8,787 bases of DNA from an uncultured Collinsella sp. (GTDB taxonomy: Bacteria > Actinomycetota > Coriobacteriia > Coriobacteriales > Coriobacteriaceae), in the NCBI GenBank assembly GCA_934643435.1, contig CAKUCJ010000042.1, positions 1-8,787 on the forward strand, written 5' to 3'. The notes beneath the pieces were generated by a model. It was not told the DNA's origin and searched no databases. It saw only the letters and a program-made list of their open reading frames with translations. The translations under genes were made by a program, and so were the position numbers. This document shows positions 1 to 6,892 of this stretch, one piece after another (positions within the stretch are counted from its first letter, which is position 1; the number at the start of each line of letters is the position of its first letter).

Positions 1-904
1 CATCAACAACGGCTGCGCCGCGCAAATCCTCATGGCCAACGACGCCCGCTACGGCGGACGTCCCATCTCCGAGCGCCTGACAGTCCCGTCGTTTATCTCA
101 CGCGAAATCGTTCATGCCAAGCCCGGCGACCTTCCCGAGCCCCTGTTTGCTCCCTTTGAGCAAAGCGCGCGCCAGATACTCAACCTCATCATGCAAAACC
201 GAGGCTCCGACCCCCAATCGCTGAGCAAGATCGTTAAGCGCTATATGGAGTCGTGCGTCCCGGACATGCAGGATGCCCTTACCAACTGCGGCGTCGACGG
301 CATGCTCTTTAGGAACGGCGTCGAGCGCATCGAGACCGCCGACGATAGCGACATTAAAGATCGTCTCTACATCCATCTGGTCTTTTTTATCGTTACCGGC
401 TGCCTTGGTGACCCCGCGCGCGCCATCGAATACACCGAGTCGTTTGTGTCCGACCAGATGCTCTCGACGCTTGGCACCGTCGAGACAACCGTTACCTCGT
501 TTTTCTCGGCCGCGGCACGTCCTACGGGAGATATTCGCCTGGGCCTGCTGCGCGTTGTGGGTAACTCGGCACGCCCGCCGCTACGTCCCCTATCCATGGA
601 CCCGGCGGGCAGCATTATCGGATCGCTGACGGGCGACGAAAATGCCATCACCGACGTCGATTCCGATGTCTCGCGCCAGCACCTGCGTGTTTGGCACCAA
701 GACGGACGCTGGTTTGCACAGGGCCTCGACTCCACCAACGGATCGTTTTTGATCTCGGGCGTCGACCGCTGCCGCCAGCTTATCGAGCCGGCCCGCCGCG
801 ACCGCCCCGCGAACTTTGCCAACACCCCCGTCGAGATTCACAACGGAGATACGCTCTGCCTGGGTGCCACGACGCGCTTTTTGGTCATCCGCATCACCGA
901 CTAA
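1..904 (+). CDS. FHA-domain protein, 5'-truncated by the window edge
   Basis: This is a phosphothreonine-reader protein, probably cytosolic. The C-terminal third is a forkhead-associated domain (about nt 560-895). It has an IIGS strand, the SRQH motif at 671-682, STNG at 731-742, and a closing GDTLCLG strand followed by FLV near 845-890. The rest is a mostly helical region I do not recognise. The first in-window ATG (32) is probably not the start: the frame is open to base 2, and the residues upstream of it (INN..AA.IL) align with residues 20-29 of the paralog at 3094, so about 19 residues should lie to the left of the window. The usual FHA Gly-Arg is Gly-Ser here. The gene ends 24 bases before a strong terminator, so it closes an upstream operon rather than reading into the kinase. 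The FHA call is firm; the partner is inferred to be the neighbouring kinase. Confidence 0.88.
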   Translation, partial: INNGCAAQILMANDARYGGRPISERLTVPSFISREIVHAKPGDLPEPLFAPFEQSARQILNLIMQNRGSDPQSLSKIVKRYMESCVPDMQDALTNCGVDGMLFRNGVERIETADDSDIKDRLYIHLVFFIVTGCLGDPARAIEYTESFVSDQMLSTLGTVETTVTSFFSAAARPTGDIRLGLLRVVGNSARPPLRPLSMDPAGSIIGSLTGDENAITDVDSDVSRQHLRVWHQDGRWFAQGLDSTNGSFLISGVDRCRQLIEPARRDRPANFANTPVEIHNGDTLCLGATTRFLVIRITD

Positions 905-928
905 CTCGCGCACACATCATCGACGCAC

Positions 929-974
929 AAGGTGCCGTTATTTGCATCAACCCCTGCAAATAACGGCACCTTTT
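929..974 (+). terminator. Rho-independent terminator after the first FHA gene
   Basis: A perfect 18-bp inverted repeat, AAGGTGCCGTTATTTGCA at 929-946 and its complement at 955-972, encloses an 8-base loop and is followed by TTTT (971-974). It separates the first FHA gene from the kinase gene. Confidence 0.85.
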
Positions 975-989
975 CAATTAAGGCAACGG

Positions 990-1018
990 TTGCGCCACCT
1001 TTTCACTAACATTATTGT
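990..1018 (+). promoter_or_regulatory. Candidate promoter of the kinase-FHA operon
   Basis: TTGCGC (990-995) and TATTGT (1013-1018) are separated by 17 bases, just after the terminator and about 30 bases before the kinase start codon. The -10 matches the sigma-70 consensus at 4/6 and the -35 at 3/6. Position and spacing are better evidence than the hexamers. Confidence 0.4.
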
Positions 1019-1035
1019 TACGCACTTTTATCTCG

Positions 1036-1041
1036 AAAGGA
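1036..1041 (+). promoter_or_regulatory. Ribosome binding site fixing a GTG start
   Basis: AAAGGA lies 7 bases before GTG 1049. The next ATG (1067) would be 25 bases away, so the GTG is favoured. Confidence 0.75.
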
Positions 1042-1048
1042 TCGCCCC

Positions 1049-3058
1049 GTGACGTACGACACGGACATGAATATCATCGCGCTGTCCCCCTTTGAACCAA
1101 ACGCCATGTTTGCGACCTCCGAAGACCCCGATACCATTCGCCGCTTTACCACCCTGCTGGATTGCGGGGCAGTCGGCGGAGGTTCCCACCATCTTCGCAA
1201 GGTCGCCAACACCGAGGGCGAGACCTTTGCACTCAAAACGTTATGGCCTCTCGATAGCCGCGAGGAAAACGGCCCCGCCGTCACCCCTTCGGGCATCAAG
1301 ACGCTCACCGAGGAGTATCGCAATCTTGCCGCCGTCTCCCTGTTGAGTGGTTTCGCCAAAACCTATGGCTACGGCTATACCGGCAACACGCCGGCCATCC
1401 TTATGGAGTGGATCGAGGGTCTGCCCCTTCGCGATGCCGTGGCAGAGCTAACCGACCCCGCCGAGGGCGGCCGTATCCCCGCAAACACCGTCGCCGCCAT
1501 TGGAAAGCGCCTGGGAGAGATTCTCCTGGGTGCCCAAAAGCTCGATGCGCCGTTTGTGCACCGCGACCTTTCGCTGCGCAACATCATCATTCGCACGACA
1601 CGTCGGCCTCTTGCCCAGCAAATTGCGCACTGCAGCTTCGATATCTGCCTGGTCGATTTGGGCAGCTCCAGCATCAAGCGCTCGGACCCCTCGTTTACCA
1701 TGTCGACCGGCATCTGGCGCAACGGCACACCCGAGTTCGCCCCGCCCGAGATGCTCTCTAGCGACATCCCCGAGCTAGCGCCGCTTCGCACGTCGCCCAG
1801 CATCGATACGTACGAGCTGTGCAGCGTGCTCTATACGCTCTATGCCGGCCATACGCCATATCGCTTAAACGAGCATCTGGATCACTCGCCCTATCTGTAT
1901 AAGATTGAGCACGAGCCCGAGCCACTCGAGGCACGCGTGCCCGGCGACCAAAAGCTCGTCGATATCATCATGAGCGGCATCCACAACGAGCAGTCCCAGC
2001 GCGCGCCGCTATCTACGGTCACGGGAAAGCTCGATGCCTGGATCAAGGACATCGATTTTGAGCCGCGCACGCCGCTGCCCACCCCTGTCGACTTTAGCCA
2101 AAAATCAAAGGCCGCTGACGAGGACAAGGCCCAGACGCGCCACTCGGCTATCTCGCGCCGTGCCGCGCTTGCACTTGGTGGCGTCTGCGTTGCCGGCATA
2201 GCCGGTTCCGCCATTGCCACGGGATGCTGGGGGCTCATCGACCTTGCGCACGGCATCAAGCCATCGCTCGACGCCTATACCTGGGAAGAGATCGCCCTGA
2301 TCTCCCGTAAGATCCAAGAGACGTCTTCCATCGAAAATGCGCTCGAGATCGCCCTCACCTACCACCTGGTGGACAGCAACCATTCGCTCCAAAACGAGAA
2401 CACCAAGACCGTCAGGCTTTCCGACGGAACCAAGGCGCAGGTCCAGATCGTGGGCTTTAAGGCAGACACGCTCACCGACAAGGGCTTTCCCGCGGGCATC
2501 ACCTTTATGTTCCGCACCCCCATCGCCGTACGTCCCGTAAACGACAGCGCCGCGACGGGCGGCTGGGAGCAATCGTCGCTTCGTGAGTGGTTGGCGGGCG
2601 AGGGCATGGCTACACTGCCCTACCCCCTTCATCAGCAGATTCGCTCGGTGCGAAAGCTCACCAATAACGTCGGTGCCACCAAAGACGCTGCTAGCATCAC
2701 CGCTACCGATGACAAGCTGTGGCTGCCGTCCATGAGCGAGCTTTGCGGCTACCAGGCGCCCGAAACGTTTGCAGAAGGCTTCGAATACCTTTCTGCTCTC
2801 TACAGCGGAGAAGGCGACCAGTACCAGCTCTATCGCGAGCAGGGTGTAAGCGGCTTGACCGCCAATAACACCATGATTCGCACCGTCGACGGCAAAAAGA
2901 TTTGCTACTGGGAGCGCACCCCCAGCACCGACTGCAGCGAAGGCGCCGACTCGACGCTCTTTAACCGCGTTGGAAAAGACGGCGACGTGTTTTGCTGGGC
3001 AACGCCCGGAAACGATCCGGACCAAAAGACCTATGTCCTGCCTGGCTTTTGCATCTAA
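1049..3058 (+). CDS. Transmembrane Ser/Thr protein kinase with extracytoplasmic DUF6273-type domain
   Basis: This is a membrane-anchored eukaryotic-like Ser/Thr kinase of 669 residues, with a GTG start set by AAAGGA at 1036. The kinase domain spans about residues 35-320. It shows a glycine-rich loop (GAVGGGS, 40-46), the ATP lysine (FALK, K63), a likely alpha-C glutamate (E89), the hinge ILMEW, the catalytic loop HRDLSLRN (D173, N178), a DLG in place of DFG (D203) and GTPEFAPPE (226-234). All catalytic residues are present; the family's HRDLKP is altered to HRDLSL. A linker leads to SRRAAL (369-374) and one hydrophobic segment (about 372-396). The C-terminal half (about 402-669) resembles DUF6273: WEQSSLREWL, KLTNN, DKLWLPSMSEL (555-565) and a final GFCI. 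This domain should face outside, in the sensor position that PASTA repeats occupy in PknB-type kinases. An FHA gene follows 35 bases downstream. The kinase call is firm, the DUF6273 assignment is from recalled motifs, and the ligand is unknown. Confidence 0.92.
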   Translation: MTYDTDMNIIALSPFEPNAMFATSEDPDTIRRFTTLLDCGAVGGGSHHLRKVANTEGETFALKTLWPLDSREENGPAVTPSGIKTLTEEYRNLAAVSLLSGFAKTYGYGYTGNTPAILMEWIEGLPLRDAVAELTDPAEGGRIPANTVAAIGKRLGEILLGAQKLDAPFVHRDLSLRNIIIRTTRRPLAQQIAHCSFDICLVDLGSSSIKRSDPSFTMSTGIWRNGTPEFAPPEMLSSDIPELAPLRTSPSIDTYELCSVLYTLYAGHTPYRLNEHLDHSPYLYKIEHEPEPLEARVPGDQKLVDIIMSGIHNEQSQRAPLSTVTGKLDAWIKDIDFEPRTPLPTPVDFSQKSKAADEDKAQTRHSAISRRAALALGGVCVAGIAGSAIATGCWGLIDLAHGIKPSLDAYTWEEIALISRKIQETSSIENALEIALTYHLVDSNHSLQNENTKTVRLSDGTKAQVQIVGFKADTLTDKGFPAGITFMFRTPIAVRPVNDSAATGGWEQSSLREWLAGEGMATLPYPLHQQIRSVRKLTNNVGATKDAASITATDDKLWLPSMSELCGYQAPETFAEGFEYLSALYSGEGDQYQLYREQGVSGLTANNTMIRTVDGKKICYWERTPSTDCSEGADSTLFNRVGKDGDVFCWATPGNDPDQKTYVLPGFCI

Positions 3059-3078
3059 CGCCTCCCCCGGATACCAGA

Positions 3079-3084
3079 AAGGAG
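3079..3084 (+). promoter_or_regulatory. Ribosome binding site fixing the second FHA start
   Basis: AAGGAG lies 9 bases before ATG 3094. It rules out the in-frame upstream ATG at 2992, which lies inside the kinase gene. Confidence 0.8.
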
Positions 3085-3093
3085 CCTCGCATC

Positions 3094-4083
3094 ATGCGTG
3101 CGGAAACACCTTCCGAGGTACTCTTTGATTTCCTTAAATGCGATCTGCAGATCAATAACCGAGAAGCGGCGCGCATCTTGATTTCGGACAAGCCGATGGG
3201 CTCCAAGCCGGCCCCACGGTTTCGCATTGCAGAGAAGACGTTTCTGTCGCGCCGCGTAGTGCACGTTGTTCCGGGCACCGACAAGATCGATCCCGAGATG
3301 TTTGCCGATTTTTCGCAGAGCGTCCAGAACTTGGCGGCTACGGCAAAAGTCGGCAGCGACAGCAGCCCGGCGGCCGCCAACGCCCGCCAGCAGGCTATAG
3401 CGGCACGCGCCCTCGAGCGCATGGCAACGTCGCTGGACCACTGGGGGCTCGACGCCGCTATCCTGCGCAATATCTTTGACCGCATCGCCGTCACGCCGGG
3501 TCTCAAGCAAAGCGACCGTCGCCTTTTGGAACTCCTTGCACTGACGGTTTGCGGATGTCTGGCCGACCCCAATGCCGCGGCCTCCGAGGTCAAAAACTTT
3601 GCGATAACGCGACTGGCTCAGACCTTTGGTACGCTCGAGACTACCGAGACCGTCCAGACGCAGGAGGCCAGCTGCAAGGTCAACGAGCCGCCGGCAAAAC
3701 TGGGGCTGCTCAGGCTTGCAAAAGACGGCTCGGCCCTGCCGCCGATCTATCCCTTGAGCCTCGATCCCGAGGGCACGGTCCTGGGCTCGTTCGCGCACGA
3801 CCGATACACCATTACCAACGTGGGACCCGACGTGTCCCGCCGACACCTGCGCGTGGCGTTTTCCAACGGCACATGGCTCGCCAGCGGCCTGCACTCCACC
3901 AACGGGACCGTGCTGGTGACACGCAGCGGTACGACCACCGTTATCGAAAAGCCTCGCTCGCTGCGAACCACCGATGACAAGGACAAGCAGATTCCCATCC
4001 ACGACGGCGACCTGCTCAAGCTGGGCGCCTCGACCGAGTTCTTGGTGCTGAAGATTTCCTCGAACGTACGCGCGCTGGCGTAG
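3094..4083 (+). CDS. FHA-domain protein, paralog of the gene at 1-904
   Basis: This is a 329-residue phosphothreonine-reader protein, with no signal peptide or membrane segment, so cytosolic. Residues 1-200 are an unrecognised, mainly helical region. Residues about 208-322 are an FHA domain with VLGS (229-232), DVSRRHLRV (SRxH at 248-251), STNG (268-271) and GDLLKLG (305-311). It aligns over its whole length with the first FHA protein of the window, best in the FHA domain and around INN..AA.IL (20-29) and FGTLETT. As in the paralog, the usual Gly-Arg that helps bind phosphate is Gly-Ser, while the Ser, His and Asn signature positions are kept. The 35-base gap after the kinase and the lack of a terminator there imply co-transcription, so a role as kinase substrate or docking partner is likely but inferred. 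The gene ends before a bidirectional terminator. Confidence 0.92.
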   Translation: MRAETPSEVLFDFLKCDLQINNREAARILISDKPMGSKPAPRFRIAEKTFLSRRVVHVVPGTDKIDPEMFADFSQSVQNLAATAKVGSDSSPAAANARQQAIAARALERMATSLDHWGLDAAILRNIFDRIAVTPGLKQSDRRLLELLALTVCGCLADPNAAASEVKNFAITRLAQTFGTLETTETVQTQEASCKVNEPPAKLGLLRLAKDGSALPPIYPLSLDPEGTVLGSFAHDRYTITNVGPDVSRRHLRVAFSNGTWLASGLHSTNGTVLVTRSGTTTVIEKPRSLRTTDDKDKQIPIHDGDLLKLGASTEFLVLKISSNVRALA

Positions 4084-4108
4084 GTCTAGACAATCCAAAT
4101 TTGAATCA

Positions 4109-4155
4109 ACGCAAAAGAGCGCCGCTGCACACATCGCAGCGGCGCTCTTTTGCGT
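4109..4155 (+). terminator. Terminator closing the kinase-FHA operon
   Basis: A perfect 20-bp stem (4109-4128 paired with 4136-4155) around a 7-base loop contains AAAAGAGCGCCGCTGC on the left and CTCTTTT on the right. It can act on both strands, at a point where two genes converge. Confidence 0.8.
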
Positions 4156-4211
4156 CATCAGCATCGAAAACAGAGACGGGACGAGCAAGGCCCATGCAAG
4201 GCAACTAAAAC

Positions 4212-4246
4212 AAAAAGCCGCGTGGGGGTCGGGTCCCCACGCGGCT
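4212..4246 (-). terminator. Terminator of the surface-protein gene
   Basis: On the minus strand, AGCCGCGTGGGG and CCCCACGCGGCT form a 12-bp stem (4216-4227 with 4235-4246) around a 7-base loop, followed by TTTTTG and then TTTTAG. A second small hairpin, GGGCTAA/TTAGCCC at 4256-4270, lies between it and the stop codon. Confidence 0.85.
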
Positions 4247-4291
4247 ATCAGGTTTGGGCTAATTTAGCCCGGAGGTAAACACTAGAAGTGA

Positions 4292-6736
4292 TTAGTGCTC
4301 GCGACGCTTGGTCATGTACATGCCCACAGCGACAGCCACAGCGCCGGTAAGGGCGGCAGCGGAGGTTACAACGAAGGTCGGGTCGCCAGTGGAAGCAAGG
4401 ACAGCGTCGTCCTTCTTCTCGGCCTTAGCCTCGTCCTTCTTGTCAGCAGTAACCTGCTTCTTAGACTCCTCGGCCTTGCCGTTCTCGACGGTCTCCTTCT
4501 TAGCGCTAAACATAGCGTAGATGGTAAAGTCGCCGGTCACAGGCTGATCGAAGTCATACTGAGCCATCTCGGACTTAGAGGTCGACCAACCGACGAACTT
4601 GTAGCCAGCAACAGCCTCGGGGTCGGCGGGCTTGGCAAGCTTCTCGCCATCCTTGACCTTGACCGTGCTAACCGTACCGTTCACATAAATCGTAACGGTG
4701 TGCTCGTTCTCGGTCGGCTCGGGAGTGGGCTCGGCATTCTTCTGCCAAACAGCCTGCAGGCACACATCGGCGTCCGGCATAGCGGTCTTGGAGAAGTCGA
4801 TGATGTGATCATCGGTGTCACCAGTGAACTTATAGCCGACGAACGTATAACCGTCCTTGGGAGCAGGGTGGACATGATCCCAGTTGAACTGACCAGCCTG
4901 AACCTCAGCGGAACCGATGGCCTCATAGCCCTCGTCATAGTACTTGACGGTGTGGACAGCAGCCTCGGCGTCCTTCCAGACAGCCTGAACATTCCAGTCA
5001 CCCTTAAGCTCGGTGCCAGCAGGGATGATCTCGCTGTCATCAGCGCCAACGAACTTCCAGCCAACAAAGACCTTGCCATCCTTAGCGGCAGGAATCTGGT
5101 TCGACCAAGCCGTGGAACCATCAAAATCAACGACCTGGATAATGGGCTCATAGCCCTCATCAAAGAAGTTGACGGTATGGGTCTCCTTCACAGCGTCTTT
5201 CCAGACAGCCTGGACAGACGTATCGGCAAGAAGCGGCGTAGTCGAGAAGTCGATGATGTGGTCGTCGGTGTCGCCGACATACTTCCAGCCAACAAAAACC
5301 TTGCCCTCCTTGGGAGCGGGCGTAATAGCGTTCCAGTTGAGCGAACCGACCTGATGCGTAATGCTGCCGATCGGCTGGTCACCCTCATCGTAGAAGGTGG
5401 CAGTTGCATACTCGATCGGTGCATCCGCCCAGACGGCCTGAAGGTTGACGCTCTCGTCCGTATAGGCGAGCGGAGTGCCTGCAGCGATGATGTGATCGTC
5501 GGTGTCGCCGACATACTTCCAGCCAACGAAGACCTTGCCCTCATGGCCAGCGGGGGTCTGATTCATCCAAGTGGTGGAACCCTCAAAGTCAACAACACGA
5601 ATAATAGGCTTATCGTTCACATCGTAGTACTGGACGAGAACGGTGCGCTTGTCCGTAGAAGGCTTGCTCTCGTTCTTCTTCCACAGGGCGTCGAGGTGCC
5701 AGTTGCCCTCAAGCGGAGTCTGGGTAGCAACGATCTGGTCCTTAGAGCCAGTGAAGGCCCAGCCGACGAAGGTGTATCCCTCCTTCACCGGGGTGTAGTT
5801 GAGGTAGTCGTAAAACTCCTCGCCGTCTTTAACCTCATACGTAACCTCATTCAGGACCTTGCTGCCGTCATAGTAGGTGACGGTGTACTGCTTGGCCGAA
5901 GGCGTGGTCTCGTTCTTCTCCCACAGCGCAGTGAGGCCCCAATCGCCCTTGAGCGGATTCTGGGTCGCATTAATCTTCTCATCGGAGCCGTTGAAGGCCC
6001 AGCCGACGAAGGTGTAGCCCTCCTTCACCGGGGTGAAGTTGAGGTAGTCGAAGCTGTTCTCGTCGTACTTAACCTTATCCAGGACCTTGTCGCCGTCATA
6101 GTAGGTGACAGTGTACTGCTTGGTCTCGTTCTTCTTCCACAGGGCGTCGAGGCTCCAGTCGCCCGCGAGCGGGGCCTGGGTGCCGACAATCTGATCCGTA
6201 GAGCCAGTGAAAGCCCAGCCGACGAAGGTGTAGCCCTCCTTCTCCTCCGGGGTATAGTTGAGGTAGTCGAAGCTGCCCTCGTCGTACTCCTTGGTGGCAA
6301 GGACCTTGTTGCCATCGTAGTAGGTGACCGTGTGCTTCTCAACAGCCGGGGTCTCCTGCTCCTCAACGAAAGACGCATAGAGATTCAAATCGCCGCTGAT
6401 CGTAGCCTCGGAACCAGACCAGGTATTCGTTGCCTCGTCGTAGTTGAACACCAAACCAGTATCAGTGTAGAGGTAGGCAATCTTGAAACCAGGCTTCACG
6501 AAGCTGAAGTTCTTGAGCGCGTCAGTTACCTTATCGCCCTCTTGAGCAGAGGTCATCCAGAGCATCTCGCCGGTCGCGGCATCGTAAACCGAGAGGCTGC
6601 GCCAGACAATGGCATCAGTTGCGCCCTTGGCAGCAGGCTGCTTGACCTGTGCAGCAATGGCGGTTACCGGTGTAGAGCCAAGCACCATGCTCAAGCTCAG
6701 ACCGGCTGTGATAGCAGCGTTAAGCTTCCTATTCAT
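4292..6736 (-). CDS. Secreted cell-wall-anchored protein with eight InlB-type (Flg_new) repeats
   Basis: This is an 814-residue surface protein, probably displayed on the cell wall. ATG 6736 is chosen over the in-frame TTG at 6790 because AAAGGA lies 7 bases upstream and it opens a classic signal peptide (MNRK, then a hydrophobic core, then TAIAAQ near residue 30). Residues about 40-134 form a degenerate first module. Eight modules of Listeria-Bacteroides repeat type (Flg_new, PF09479) run from residue 135 to about 746, each with a TVTYYDG-like strand, GYTFVGW or KVFVGW, and a closing ALW or AVW. A Lys/Glu-rich linker follows, then LASTGD (LASTG at 780-784), a hydrophobic stretch (about 788-807) and the tail KRREH, the layout of a sortase substrate. 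LAxTG is the motif linked to class E sortases of high-GC Gram-positives. These repeats occur in adhesins such as internalins; the ligand here is unknown. The gene is monocistronic, with its own terminator. Confidence 0.9.
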   Translation of the reverse strand: MNRKLNAAITAGLSLSMVLGSTPVTAIAAQVKQPAAKGATDAIVWRSLSVYDAATGEMLWMTSAQEGDKVTDALKNFSFVKPGFKIAYLYTDTGLVFNYDEATNTWSGSEATISGDLNLYASFVEEQETPAVEKHTVTYYDGNKVLATKEYDEGSFDYLNYTPEEKEGYTFVGWAFTGSTDQIVGTQAPLAGDWSLDALWKKNETKQYTVTYYDGDKVLDKVKYDENSFDYLNFTPVKEGYTFVGWAFNGSDEKINATQNPLKGDWGLTALWEKNETTPSAKQYTVTYYDGSKVLNEVTYEVKDGEEFYDYLNYTPVKEGYTFVGWAFTGSKDQIVATQTPLEGNWHLDALWKKNESKPSTDKRTVLVQYYDVNDKPIIRVVDFEGSTTWMNQTPAGHEGKVFVGWKYVGDTDDHIIAAGTPLAYTDESVNLQAVWADAPIEYATATFYDEGDQPIGSITHQVGSLNWNAITPAPKEGKVFVGWKYVGDTDDHIIDFSTTPLLADTSVQAVWKDAVKETHTVNFFDEGYEPIIQVVDFDGSTAWSNQIPAAKDGKVFVGWKFVGADDSEIIPAGTELKGDWNVQAVWKDAEAAVHTVKYYDEGYEAIGSAEVQAGQFNWDHVHPAPKDGYTFVGYKFTGDTDDHIIDFSKTAMPDADVCLQAVWQKNAEPTPEPTENEHTVTIYVNGTVSTVKVKDGEKLAKPADPEAVAGYKFVGWSTSKSEMAQYDFDQPVTGDFTIYAMFSAKKETVENGKAEESKKQVTADKKDEAKAEKKDDAVLASTGDPTFVVTSAAALTGAVAVAVGMYMTKRREH
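4496..6334 (-). repeat. Eight tandem coding modules of the surface protein
   Basis: Module starts on the minus strand are 6334, 6118, 5890, 5647, 5410, 5182, 4957 and 4702. Modules 1-3 form one class (TYYDG.KVL, EGYTFVGWAF.GS). Modules 4-7 form another (YYDEG..PI, FVGWK.VG). Within that class, modules 4 and 6 share VVDF(E/D)GST.W.NQ.PA, and modules 5 and 7 share NW....PAPK.G and GDTDDHIIDFS. Module 8 (TIYVNG, AGYKFVGW) is the most canonical. Confidence 0.85.
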
Positions 6737-6743
6737 GTGGTCG

Positions 6744-6749
6744 TCCTTT
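6744..6749 (-). promoter_or_regulatory. Ribosome binding site fixing the surface-protein start
   Basis: AAAGGA on the minus strand lies 7 bases before ATG 6736. No comparable site precedes the TTG at 6790. Confidence 0.75.
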
Positions 6750-6790
6750 CCCGACTTGCTTCTCCGCGACCACTTCGCGAAAGAAGACAA

Positions 6791-6812
6791 TTGAATTGCA
6801 TCATCAATTCAA
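6791..6812. repeat. Inverted repeat in the surface-protein leader
   Basis: TTGAATTG (6791-6798) and CAATTCAA (6805-6812) are separated by 6 bases, 55 to 76 bases upstream of the surface-protein start. It may be an operator or a leader hairpin. Confidence 0.4.
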
Positions 6813-6830
6813 GCCGAGAAAAAACTAAAA

Positions 6831-6844
6831 TGGTTGCGCAACCA
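6831..6844. repeat. Perfect 14-bp palindrome upstream of the surface-protein gene
   Basis: TGGTTGCGCAACCA is a perfect palindrome without a spacer, about 95 bases upstream of the start codon. That is a typical position for a dimeric regulator site. No regulator gene is in the window. Confidence 0.4.
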
Positions 6845-6847
6845 AGC

Positions 6848-6876
6848 TATATCTAAGGTTTGAGACTTTTTTGCAA
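6848..6876 (-). promoter_or_regulatory. Weak candidate promoter of the surface-protein gene
   Basis: On the minus strand, TTGCAA (6876-6871) and GATATA (6853-6848) are 17 bases apart. The hexamers are poor (about 4/6 and 3/6). The site is suggested mainly by the AT-rich context and by the lack of a better candidate. Confidence 0.25.
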
Positions 6877-6881
6877 AAAAG
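6866..6881. repeat. 16-bp palindrome CTTTTTTGCAAAAAAG
   Basis: This is a perfect palindrome, followed immediately by a second TTTGCAAAAA copy (6882-6891). It ends 12 bases from the stop codon of the broken nth fragment. On the minus strand, the direction of nth, it supplies a run of T after the fragment, so it may be the relic of the original nth terminator, or part of the surface-gene promoter. Confidence 0.45.
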
Positions 6882-6892
6882 TTTGCAAAAAG

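Noticed and set aside
2992..3093. 34-residue N-terminal extension of the second FHA protein inside the kinase gene
   Set aside because: AAGGAG directly precedes ATG 3094, and the paralog alignment fits a start there.
2105..4188. Long minus-strand open frames opposite the kinase and second FHA genes (2105-3025 and 3055-4188)
   Set aside because: Shadows of the + strand genes; no family motifs and no ribosome sites, while the + strand frames carry clear kinase and FHA motifs.
6737..6790. Upstream TTG start adding 18 residues to the surface protein
   Set aside because: The extension is polar and would precede the signal peptide; the ATG at 6736 has the better ribosome site.
4295..6856. An 853-codon open frame on the + strand, antisense to the surface-protein gene
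   Set aside because: It is codon-aligned with the real gene, which rarely uses TTA, CTA or TCA in a repeat-rich, biased sequence, so few antisense stops arise. Its translation has no recognisable domain and low complexity, and the minus strand has signal peptide, repeats, anchor, ribosome site and terminator.
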